Of a DNA stretch of 64,000 nt, positions 15,161-22,050 are shown one piece after another; within the stretch, counting starts at the first letter, position 1; every line of letters starts with the position of its first letter. The DNA comes from Clostridiaceae bacterium Marseille-Q4145 (GTDB taxonomy: Bacteria > Bacillota > Clostridia > Lachnospirales > Lachnospiraceae). The translations under genes and the position numbers were made by a program. Under the pieces are notes generated by a model, which saw nothing but the letters and a program-made list of their open reading frames with translations, was not told the DNA's origin and did not search any database. The stretch lies in the NCBI GenBank assembly GCA_018223365.1, contig JAGTTP010000001.1, positions 1,182,822-1,246,821 on the forward strand, written 5' to 3'.

Positions 15161-15668
15161 AAGAGTGGTAGTGCCGAAGGAAATCCGGCGAACTCTCAGA
15201 ATCCGGGAAGGAGATCCGCTGGAGATCTTTACGGACCGGGAAGGTGAGATCATTCTGAAAAAATATTCTCCGATCGGGGAACTTGGCACATTTGCGCAGC
15301 AGTATGCAGACAGTCTGGCACAGACTACGGGATATACCGTTTTTGTGACAGATCGTGACAGCGTGATTGCCTGTGCAGGCGGCAGTAAGAAAGATTATCT
15401 GGGAAAAGGAATCAGCCCGGAGCTGGAAGCGGTTATTCAGAACCGCGAAATGGTACAGGCTCTTGCTGGTGAGAAGAACTTTATTCCCATTGTTGCGGAC
15501 CGGAAGGAAGAAACAGGAGCACAGACGCTGGTTTCTGTTATCTGTGAGGGTGATGCTATAGGATCTGTGATGCTGTATGCAAAAGATGCGAAGGCAAAGA
15601 TGGGAGAGACGGAACAGAAACTGGCAGCTACAGCAGCTGCATTTCTGGGAAGACAGATGGAACAGTAA
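15150..15668 (+). pseudogene. spoVT: 3' part of spoVT, interrupted by the element
   Basis: SpoVT is a forespore regulator acting under sigma-G, with an AbrB-like N-terminal DNA-binding domain and a GAF-like C-terminal domain. Here the frame resumes at codon 11: DDLGRVVVPKEIRRTLRIRE, followed by GDPLEIFTDREGEIILKKYSP and the GAF part ending AAAFLGRQMEQ, as in intact SpoVT. The first ten residues (normally near MKATGIVRRI), the start codon and the promoter are missing and would be at the left end of the element. A GTG at 15165 has no convincing ribosome site and would yield a protein without the first strand of the AbrB fold. Excision should restore the gene. Confidence 0.9.
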
Positions 15669-15683
15669 AATCAATACAGATGT

Positions 15684-15714
15684 AAAAGGCTCCGGAGATT
15701 TTCCGGAGCCTTTT
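15684..15714. terminator. Bidirectional terminator between spoVT and the ATPase gene
   Basis: AAAAGGCTCCGGA and TCCGGAGCCTTTT form a perfect 13-base stem round a five-base loop, with T tracts in both directions. It serves the converging genes. Confidence 0.9.
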
Positions 15715-15731
15715 AAGGTTATCGATCAAAG

Positions 15732-17822
15732 TTAAAGTTCAACTTCTTCATGGAGAAGCGGCTTCATATTGTTCAAACTGATTAACAGGGTGGAAGTATT
15801 ATGAAACAGTGCGGAGGTGGTTGGCTGCAGAATGCCTGCAACACCCAGCCCAATCAGTCCGGTATTGAATCCTACGATAGTTCGATAATTGCGCTGGATT
15901 CGTTTCATCAGGCGGTTGCTTAAGCTCTTCAGAATTACCAACTGATATAGGTCGTCAGATGCCACAGTGATGTCTGCGATTTCTCTGGCAATCTCTGCAC
16001 CGTCGCTGACAGCTACGCCGGCATCGGCTGCTGACAGAGCAGGGGAATCGTTAATTCCATCACCAACCATGATGACTTTGCTTCCTTTTGCCTTCTGGCG
16101 CTCGATATAATTTGCCTTATCTTCCGGCAGTACCTCAGAGTAATATTCGTCAACACCCACCCGTTTTGCGATAGCAGCGGCAGTGCGTTCGCTGTCTCCG
16201 GTCATCATAACCACATGTTTGATGCCTGCGGCTTTCAGTGCGCGGATGGCAGCGGCAGCCTCCGGACGAAGGGGATCTTCAATGCAGATGACAGCGGCCA
16301 GCTTATTATCAATAGCCATATAAAGATGAGAGTATTCCGTAGGAAGATTCTCAAACTTATCCATCTGATCTTCGGGAATATGGCATCCTTCGTCCTCGAA
16401 TACAAAGTGATAACTTCCGATGATGACTTTGTGGTCGTTGATGGAAGAAGAGATTCCGTGAGCAACAATGTAATTGACTTTGGAATGCATCTCCTCATGG
16501 TCGAGAGAGCGCTGTTTTGCTGCAGTAACAACTGCTTTTGCCATGGAATGGGGGAAATGCTCCTCCAGGCAGGCGGCGATTCGAAGCATCTCTTCTTTGC
16601 TGCTTCCGTTAAAAACGACTACATCCTTGACCGTTGGTTTGGCCTTAGTCAGAGTGCCGGTCTTGTCGAAAACAATGGTATCGGCAGATGCTACAGCTTC
16701 CAAAAACTTTCCTCCCTTCACGGTAATGTGATGGGTCTGGGCTTCGCGGATGGCGGACAAAACGGAGATCGGCATAGCCAGCTTCAGTGCGCAGGAGAAG
16801 TCAACCATCAGGACAGCCAGTGCTTTCGTGGTATTTCTCGTAAGCAGCCAGGTGAGTGCGGTACCGCCTAAGGTGTAAGGAACCAGCCGGTCAGCCAAAG
16901 ACTCGGCCTTGCTCTCTACGCCGGATTTCAGTTTTTCAGAATCCTCAATCATGGTAACGATTTTTTCAAATCTGGTAGAACCGGAAACTGCTTTAACCTG
17001 GATGGTCAGCTCTCCCTCTTCCAATACGGTTCCTGCGTAAACGTAAGTTCCGTGATCTTTTCTGACCGGTTCGGATTCTCCGGTGAGGGAAGCCTGGTTG
17101 ACCGTTGCCTCGCCGTCGCATACGATGCCGTCAAACGGGATGACATTGCCCATGCGGACGATGACTTCGTCGCCCGGTTTAATGTCTTTGGACGATACCA
17201 GAATCTCCTGATCATCTTTTTTGAGCCATACCTTGCTGACATTTAAGGACATGCTGCGTGCCAGGTCATCCACGGATTTCTTGTGGGTCCATTCTTCCAG
17301 AAGTTCGCCAATTCCCAACAGGAACATAATAGAGCTTGCTGTGGTAAAGTCGGCGCGGAAAACGGAAACACCGATGGCTGTTGCATCCAGAACTTCTACT
17401 TCCAGCTTTTTGTGAGCCAGACATTTGAGACCTTTCCATATATAATGGACAGATTTGAATGCTGCGTAAGCGGCCTGAATCGGATAAGGAAGGAAGAGTT
17501 TACTTCCTGCCCGCAGGACAACCTTCTGCACCAGCTTCTCCTGATAGGTGCTGTTCAATTTTCTTCCGGAATGTGCAAGGAGATCAGCCGGAACATCCGT
17601 TGTCTGATACTGGAAAATACGCAGCGCCTGCAGCAGTGTTTCACGTTCTCCTTTATAAGAAATGGAAGCATCACAGGTCCGCTCAAATACTTTGGCGGAA
17701 GTGACACCTGAAAGATTCTCTATATAATAAAGAAGCGTATCTGCTTCTTCATAAGACATGCGGGACTGTACCATATGAATACGAAGACGGCCCCTGATGT
17801 CGTGTTTTATAATGAATTTCAT
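15732..17822 (-). CDS. Heavy-metal P-type ATPase with SCA motif
   Basis: The 696-residue protein is a P1B-type ATPase: actuator TGES at 247-250, phosphorylation site DKTGTLT at 386-392, later MTGDSERTA and GDGINDSPAL. The N-terminal HMA-like domain (residues ~1-75) lacks a CxxC pair. The membrane metal motif, usually Cys-Pro-Cys/His, reads DFSCALKL at ~341-348, so one Cys is kept and the Pro is lost. The last segment has HNTSTLLISLNN. Metal choice cannot be read; Mn or another divalent ion is possible. I start at ATG 17822, since GGAGG lies five bases upstream and the earlier TTG is inside it. Confidence 0.88.
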   Translation of the reverse strand: MKFIIKHDIRGRLRIHMVQSRMSYEEADTLLYYIENLSGVTSAKVFERTCDASISYKGERETLLQALRIFQYQTTDVPADLLAHSGRKLNSTYQEKLVQKVVLRAGSKLFLPYPIQAAYAAFKSVHYIWKGLKCLAHKKLEVEVLDATAIGVSVFRADFTTASSIMFLLGIGELLEEWTHKKSVDDLARSMSLNVSKVWLKKDDQEILVSSKDIKPGDEVIVRMGNVIPFDGIVCDGEATVNQASLTGESEPVRKDHGTYVYAGTVLEEGELTIQVKAVSGSTRFEKIVTMIEDSEKLKSGVESKAESLADRLVPYTLGGTALTWLLTRNTTKALAVLMVDFSCALKLAMPISVLSAIREAQTHHITVKGGKFLEAVASADTIVFDKTGTLTKAKPTVKDVVVFNGSSKEEMLRIAACLEEHFPHSMAKAVVTAAKQRSLDHEEMHSKVNYIVAHGISSSINDHKVIIGSYHFVFEDEGCHIPEDQMDKFENLPTEYSHLYMAIDNKLAAVICIEDPLRPEAAAAIRALKAAGIKHVVMMTGDSERTAAAIAKRVGVDEYYSEVLPEDKANYIERQKAKGSKVIMVGDGINDSPALSAADAGVAVSDGAEIAREIADITVASDDLYQLVILKSLSNRLMKRIQRNYRTIVGFNTGLIGLGVAGILQPTTSALFHNTSTLLISLNNMKPLLHEEVEL

Positions 17823-17878
17823 GTTTTCCTCCAATAAAAGACGGAGCTGTCAGGCAGCTCCGTCCATATGAATACAGA

Positions 17879-18160
17879 TTATTCTGCGTCTTCTGCAGTC
17901 TCAGCTTCCTGTATACATGCAGCTTCCCGTGTTGCTCTGTCCTCGTTGATCTGTTTTGCTTCTGCAAGGATGTCTTCTGCATTCTCCTGAACAGTAGTAG
18001 CAGTCTTCATCACGCATTCTTTTGCACGAAGAACAGCAGCGGTGCAGTTGGTATATACTTTACGCGCATCTTTGCTGGAAAGCACCTGGATGCCAGCAGT
18101 TCCGAAAAGAACGCCACCTGCGAAAAGTCCGAGTTTTTTCATTTTGGAAATGTCTAACAT
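17879..18160 (-). CDS. Small membrane-anchored partner protein (DUF6110-like)
   Basis: The 93-residue product has a glycine-rich hydrophobic stretch (LGLFAGGVLFGTAGIQVL, residues ~10-27), then SSKDARKVYTNCTAAVLRAKECVM and an acidic helical tail. I recall this pattern as DUF6110, which typically sits next to P-type ATPase genes of this kind. AGGAGG precedes the ATG. It is 56 bases upstream of the ATPase gene in the same direction, so they form an operon. A role as ATPase accessory subunit or metal chaperone is inference. Confidence 0.7.
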   Translation of the reverse strand: MLDISKMKKLGLFAGGVLFGTAGIQVLSSKDARKVYTNCTAAVLRAKECVMKTATTVQENAEDILAEAKQINEDRATREAACIQEAETAEDAE

Positions 18161-18219
18161 AATTTGTTCCTCCTGTGTTATCTTATTAATATAGCAGTGA
18201 CTATTTTCAACCGTTTTGG

Positions 18220-18281
18220 TTTATCATCCATCATAGTGAGAAAATACCGGTTAGTCAATTAGAACAAACGCTGATGATAAA
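18220..18281 (-). promoter_or_regulatory. Promoter and candidate operator of the ATPase operon
   Basis: On the minus strand, TTGACT (18258-18253) and TATGAT (18235-18230) are 17 bases apart. The promoter lies between perfect 9-base inverted repeats, TTTATCATC at 18220-18228 and GATGATAAA at 18273-18281, which could bind a metal-sensing repressor. Confidence 0.65.
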
Positions 18282-18332
18282 AATTATCAATAAAAACGAA
18301 AATGGCAAAGTGCATTTTAATAGAAAAAATCC

Positions 18333-18362
18333 TTGACGGCATATGCGGGTCTGTGTTATAGT
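18333..18362 (+). promoter_or_regulatory. Promoter of rpmG-secE-nusG
   Basis: TTGACG at 18333-18338, 18-base spacer, TATAGT at 18357-18362. Two small hairpins follow in the leader: TTTAGGC with GCCTAAA across a T run (18378-18402 region), and GATGGT with ACCATC just before rpmG. Confidence 0.75.
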
Positions 18363-18462
18363 AGACAGGCGAATGGAAGTTTAGGCTTTTTTTTTATGCC
18401 TAAAATTGATGGTTTTCGCAGGACCATCAGACAAAAAAGTATAAAAAGCGAGGTGGAAAGTT

Positions 18463-18612
18463 GTGCGCGTAAAGATCACATTGGCATGTACGGAGTGCAA
18501 ACAGCGTAACTACAACATGACCAAAGAAAAGAAGAATCACCCGGACAGAATGGAAACCAAGAAGTACTGTCGTTTCTGCAAGAGACATACTCTTCATAAG
18601 GAGACGAAGTAA
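18463..18612 (+). CDS. rpmG: Ribosomal protein L33
   Basis: A 49-residue L33 starting at GTG 18463: MRVKITLACTECKQRNY, then TKKYCRFCKRHTLHKE. Two Cys pairs (CTEC and CRFC) keep the zinc-binding form of this 50S protein; zinc-free paralogues lack them. AGGTGG lies upstream. It opens the classic rpmG-secE-nusG run. Confidence 0.95.
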   Translation: MRVKITLACTECKQRNYNMTKEKKNHPDRMETKKYCRFCKRHTLHKETK

Positions 18613-18641
18613 TCTGCCCCAAAGGTAAAGGAAGTGACAAG

Positions 18642-18851
18642 ATGGGAGAAACGAAGAATGCCCCGAAGGCCCAGAAGACAAGCTGGTTCAAAGGCATGAA
18701 AGCCGAGTTCAAGAAAATTGTGTGGCCAGACCAAAAATCACTTACGAAACAGACCATTGCGGTAGTCAGCGTTTCTGTTGCTTTGGCTCTCATTATTAAA
18801 ATACTGGATATGGTCATGACCTTTGGAATTGACCGGCTGTTGACTTTATAA
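18642..18851 (+). CDS. secE: Preprotein translocase subunit SecE
   Basis: The 69-residue protein has the minimal Gram-positive SecE form: a cytosolic amphipathic stretch (SWFKGMKAEFKKIVWPDQKSL) and one membrane segment (AVVSVSVALALIIKILDMVM). SecE clamps SecY in the SecYEG channel. It lies between rpmG and nusG, the usual place, 30 bases after rpmG. Confidence 0.95.
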   Translation: MGETKNAPKAQKTSWFKGMKAEFKKIVWPDQKSLTKQTIAVVSVSVALALIIKILDMVMTFGIDRLLTL

Positions 18852-18867
18852 TTAGAAAGGTGATTGT

Positions 18868-19383
18868 ATGTCAGAGACAAACTGGTATGTAGTCCATACC
18901 TACTCAGGATATGAGAATAAGGTAAAGGCTAATATTGAGAAAACCATTGAAAACAGACATCTTGAGGATCAGATCCTTGAGGTCAGAGTTCCGATGCAGG
19001 ACGTGGTTGAATTGAAGGATGGTGCAAGCCGTCAGGTCCAGAAAAAGATGTTTCCGGGATACGTTCTGATCAACATGGTCATGAACGACGATACCTGGTA
19101 TGTAGTTCGCAATACCAGAGGCGTGACCGGCTTCGTTGGACCGGGATCCAAACCAGTTCCGCTTACGGAAGAGGAAATGAGACCGCTTGGGGTTCAATCG
19201 GATTCCGTGCAAATTGATTTTGCGGAAGGTGACAATGTCGTTGTTACGGGTGGCGTATGGAAGGATACTGTTGGAGTCATCCAGGCCATCAATGAGAACA
19301 AACAGAGTGTGACGATCAACGTCGACCTGTTCGGTCGTGAAACACCGGTAGAAATAAGTTTCACAGAAATTAAGAAGATGTAA
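18868..19383 (+). CDS. nusG: Transcription termination/antitermination factor NusG
   Basis: 171 residues: the NGN domain starts WYVVHTYSGYENKVKANIEK and includes FPGYVLINMVMND and GVTGFVGPG; the C-terminal KOW domain has EGDNVVVTGGVWKDTVGVI. NusG binds the RNA polymerase clamp and couples transcription to translation or Rho. An AGAAAGG ribosome site precedes the ATG; no insert or truncation is seen. Confidence 0.97.
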   Translation: MSETNWYVVHTYSGYENKVKANIEKTIENRHLEDQILEVRVPMQDVVELKDGASRQVQKKMFPGYVLINMVMNDDTWYVVRNTRGVTGFVGPGSKPVPLTEEEMRPLGVQSDSVQIDFAEGDNVVVTGGVWKDTVGVIQAINENKQSVTINVDLFGRETPVEISFTEIKKM

Positions 19384-19414
19384 ATGGTTCGTGAAAAACT
19401 GTAGATCGCGGATC

Positions 19415-19442
19415 GTGGGAGGGAAATTCCCGCCATCACCAC
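19415..19442 (+). promoter_or_regulatory. Hairpin motif before rplK, possible L1 operator
   Basis: GTGG...CCAC ends close a stem with GGG-aaatt-CCC inside, 17 bases before the rplK start. Nearly the same 28-base motif (24 identities) recurs before rplA. Repeated placement in the L11-L1 operon suggests autoregulation by L1. Confidence 0.5.
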
Positions 19443-19458
19443 AAGGAGGTGCCTAATT

Positions 19459-19887
19459 ATGGCAAAGAAAGTTACAGGTTACATCAAATTACAGATTCCT
19501 GCTGGAAAGGCAACACCGGCTCCCCCAGTAGGACCGGCTCTTGGTCAGCACGGCGTTAACATTGTACAGTTTACAAAAGAGTTTAACGCAAGAACCGCAG
19601 ATCAGGGCGATATGATTATTCCGGTAGTCATTACTGTTTATGCAGACAGAAGCTTCAGCTTCATTACCAAGACTCCGCCGGCAGCAGTTTTACTGAAAAA
19701 AGCATGCGGACTGAAAACCGCTTCTGCTAACTCCAAAAAAGACAAGGTTGCTACGATCAAGAGATCTGAAGTTCAGAAAATCGCTGAACTGAAAATGCCG
19801 GATCTGACCGCAGGAAGCCTTGACGCAGCTATCAGCATGATCGCAGGCACTGCAAGAAGTATGGGTATCACCGTAGTTGACGACTAA
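19459..19887 (+). CDS. rplK: Ribosomal protein L11
   Basis: 142 residues with the conserved GYIKLQIPAGKATPAPPVGP and GQHGVNIVQFTKEFNART of the N-terminal domain, and the RNA-binding C-terminal domain ending GTARSMGITVVDD. L11 forms the GTPase-associated centre with 23S rRNA and L10. AAGGAGG precedes the ATG. It is co-transcribed with rplA. Confidence 0.97.
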   Translation: MAKKVTGYIKLQIPAGKATPAPPVGPALGQHGVNIVQFTKEFNARTADQGDMIIPVVITVYADRSFSFITKTPPAAVLLKKACGLKTASANSKKDKVATIKRSEVQKIAELKMPDLTAGSLDAAISMIAGTARSMGITVVDD

Positions 19888-19909
19888 AAACTGTTGCAGA
19901 TGAACAGAC

Positions 19910-19937
19910 GTGGGAGGGGAATTCCCGCAATTACCAC
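19910..19937 (+). promoter_or_regulatory. Hairpin motif before rplA, possible L1 operator
   Basis: Second copy of the motif seen before rplK: GTGGGAGGGG, AATTCCCGC, then CCAC, overlapping the approach to the rplA ribosome site (AGGAGG at 19939). Confidence 0.5.
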
Positions 19938-19954
19938 CAGGAGGTTAATGAATT

Positions 19955-20644
19955 ATGAAACATGGTAAGAAATATGTTGAGGCTGCTAAATTATACGACA
20001 AGCAGACTCAGTATGACAGAGACGAGGCAGTTGCCATCGTAAAGAAACTGGCAACCGCAAAATTTGACGAGACCATCGAAGCTCACATCAGAACCGGATG
20101 TGACGGACGTCATGCAGATCAGCAGATCCGTGGCGCTGTTGTACTTCCGCACGGAACTGGTAAACAGGTTCGTGTACTTGTATTCGCTAAGAACGCAAAA
20201 GCTGACGAGGCACTGGCAGCAGGCGCTGAGTTCGTTGGAGCTGAGGAACTTGTTCCGAAGATCCAGGGCGGATGGTTCGATTTCGATGTAGTCGTTGCAA
20301 CTCCGGATATGATGGGTGTTGTTGGACGTCTGGGACGTGTACTTGGACCGAAGGGCTTAATGCCGAACCCGAAGGCTGGTACCGTAACCATGGATGTTAC
20401 CAAAGCAGTCAATGATATTAAAGCCGGTAAGATCGAGTACAGACTGGATAAGACCAATATTATCCACGTGCCGATCGGAAAAGCTTCTTTCACCGAGGAG
20501 CAGTTAGCGGACAACTTCCAGACGCTTATGGATGCTATCAACAAAGTAAGACCTGCAGCTGTTAAAGGTCAGTATCTGAAGAGTATCACCATTACTCCGA
20601 CCATGGGACCTGGCGTAAAGGTTAACCCGTTAAAGCTTGCTTAA
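19955..20644 (+). CDS. rplA: Ribosomal protein L1
   Basis: 229 residues of usual length, with GKKYVEAAKLYDKQTQYD at the start, VVATPDMMGVVGRLGRVLGP, KGLMPNPKAGTVT, and a C-terminal KSITITPTMGPGVKV. L1 forms the 50S stalk at the E site and in many bacteria represses its own operon by binding the mRNA. AGGAGG precedes the ATG. Confidence 0.97.
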   Translation: MKHGKKYVEAAKLYDKQTQYDRDEAVAIVKKLATAKFDETIEAHIRTGCDGRHADQQIRGAVVLPHGTGKQVRVLVFAKNAKADEALAAGAEFVGAEELVPKIQGGWFDFDVVVATPDMMGVVGRLGRVLGPKGLMPNPKAGTVTMDVTKAVNDIKAGKIEYRLDKTNIIHVPIGKASFTEEQLADNFQTLMDAINKVRPAAVKGQYLKSITITPTMGPGVKVNPLKLA

Positions 20645-20666
20645 TCGCGGCGAGTGAAAAAGGGTG

Positions 20667-20695
20667 TTGACATCCACTATATATTGTGATATTTT
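20667..20695 (+). promoter_or_regulatory. Promoter of rplJ-rplL
   Basis: TTGACA at 20667-20672, 17-base spacer, TATTTT at 20690-20695. It gives the L10-L7/L12 pair its own start after rplA. Confidence 0.75.
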
Positions 20696-20699
20696 ATAA

Positions 20700-20826
20700 C
20701 AGTTGAAGATGACTGCCCGAAGACAGCAGGTGCCGTGAGGCATAAGAGGAAACCGCCTGCCGAGGAAAGCGTTCGATTAAGAATGACTTACAAACCCTCT
20801 GTGTCTGCGGCACAGAGGGTTTTTTA
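20700..20826 (+). promoter_or_regulatory. L10 leader with attenuator
   Basis: The leader before rplJ carries the folded, purine-rich region of Firmicute L10 leaders (GACTGCCCGAAGACAGCAGG, then AGAGGAAACCGCCTGCCGAGG) and ends in a strong terminator, CCCTCTGTG with CACAGAGGG and six T residues (20795-20825). Excess L10-L12 complex binding the leader should favour termination. Confidence 0.85.
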
Positions 20827-20882
20827 ATCCTTACCACTGGGAAGGTTATCTCTCTTAAAAATCTATAAGGAGGAAACCATTC

Positions 20883-21371
20883 ATGGCAAAAGTTGAACTG
20901 AAAAAACCGGTTGTAGACGAGATCTCTGCAAATCTGGAAGGTGCAGCTGGTGTTGTTCTGGTTGACCATTGCGGTCTGACTGTAGAGCAGGATACACAGC
21001 TTCGTAAACAGATGAGAGAAGAAGGAATCGTTTACAAGGTTTACAAAAACACCATGCTGAACTTTGCAATCAAAGGAACCGAGTTCGAGCCGCTGTCTCA
21101 GCATCTCGAAGGACCGTCTGCAATCGCTATCTCTAAAACTGATGCGACTGCTCCGGCAAGAATCGTTGCTAACTTTGCAAAGAAAGCAGAGAAGCTTGAG
21201 ATCAAAGCTGGTGTCGTAGAGGGTAACTACTACGATGCAAAGGGAATGGCTGCAATCGCAAACGTTCCGTCCAGAGAAGTACTTCTTGGAAAGCTGCTTG
21301 GCAGCATCCAGAGCCCGATTACAAACTTCGCTCGCGTTATCAACCAGATCGCAGAGAGCAAAGAGGCTTAA
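20883..21371 (+). CDS. rplJ: Ribosomal protein L10
   Basis: 162 residues. The N-terminal rRNA-binding domain (KKPVVDEISANLEGAAGVVLVDHCGLTV) is followed by RKQMREEGIVYKVYKNTM, and the C-terminal helix that carries L7/L12 dimers ends INQIAESKEA. It feeds back on the leader just upstream. AAGGAGG lies before the ATG. Confidence 0.96.
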   Translation: MAKVELKKPVVDEISANLEGAAGVVLVDHCGLTVEQDTQLRKQMREEGIVYKVYKNTMLNFAIKGTEFEPLSQHLEGPSAIAISKTDATAPARIVANFAKKAEKLEIKAGVVEGNYYDAKGMAAIANVPSREVLLGKLLGSIQSPITNFARVINQIAESKEA

Positions 21372-21438
21372 TCGTTATTACAATAGGAAAAGCCGCATAG
21401 CGGCATGATACAATTATTATTATTGGAGGTAAATAAAA

Positions 21439-21813
21439 ATGGCAAAATTAACTACTGCAGAATTTATTGATGCAATCAAAGAGCTTACCGTATTAGAGCT
21501 GAATGATCTTGTAAAAGCATGTGAGGAGGAGTTCGGTGTATCCGCAGCAGCTGGCGTTGTTGTAGCAGCAGCTGGAGATGGCGCAGCAGCAGCTGAGGAG
21601 AAAGATTCCTTCGACGTAGAGCTGACTGAGGTTGGTCCGAACAAAGTTAAAGTTATCAAAGTTGTTCGTGAAGCTACCGGACTTGGTCTGAAAGAGGCTA
21701 AAGACGTAGTTGATGGCGCTCCGAAGGTAATCAAAGAGGGCGCTTCCAAAGCAGAGGCTGAGGAGATCAAAACCAAACTTGAGGCTGAGGGTGCAAAAGT
21801 TACTCTTAAATAA
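21439..21813 (+). CDS. rplL: Ribosomal protein L7/L12
   Basis: 124 residues: N-terminal dimerisation helices (AEFIDAIKELTVLELNDLV), an Ala-rich hinge (AAAGVVVAAAGDGAAAAEE), and the C-terminal factor-binding domain (NKVKVIKVVREATGLGLKEA). It recruits EF-G and EF-Tu to the ribosome. TTGGAGG precedes the ATG. Confidence 0.97.
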   Translation: MAKLTTAEFIDAIKELTVLELNDLVKACEEEFGVSAAAGVVVAAAGDGAAAAEEKDSFDVELTEVGPNKVKVIKVVREATGLGLKEAKDVVDGAPKVIKEGASKAEAEEIKTKLEAEGAKVTLK

Positions 21814-21830
21814 TGAGTTTGTACATTCGA

Positions 21831-21869
21831 AAGAAGGATGCTGCGGTTGCGGTGTCCTTCTTCCTTTTT
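21831..21869 (+). terminator. Terminator after rplL
   Basis: AAGAAGGA (21831-21838) pairs with TCCTTCTT (21855-21862), followed by a T-rich run. It separates rplJL from the rpoBC promoter. Confidence 0.65.
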
Positions 21870-21924
21870 CAAAAATAAGTCCCCAAAAACTGCGGAAATC
21901 CCGCGAAAATCCCAAAATTATTTA

Positions 21925-21953
21925 TTGACATCCAAAAATATTTATGATAACAT
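21925..21953 (+). promoter_or_regulatory. Promoter of rpoB-rpoC
   Basis: TTGACA at 21925-21930, 17-base spacer, TAACAT at 21948-21953. It leaves a leader of about 90 bases before rpoB. Confidence 0.7.
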
Positions 21954-22050
21954 GGAAAATGCACTATTGTGGTAAGGTATGCTTTCATCCTTGCTGTGAT
22001 TCGTGCGGTCCTTTTGCAATATGCAGTGATTAAAATATATAAGGGGTGAA

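Noticed and set aside
15165..15668. Intact short SpoVT starting at GTG 15165
   Set aside because: No real ribosome site, no promoter found, and the first strand of the AbrB fold is missing; better read as the 3' part of an interrupted gene.
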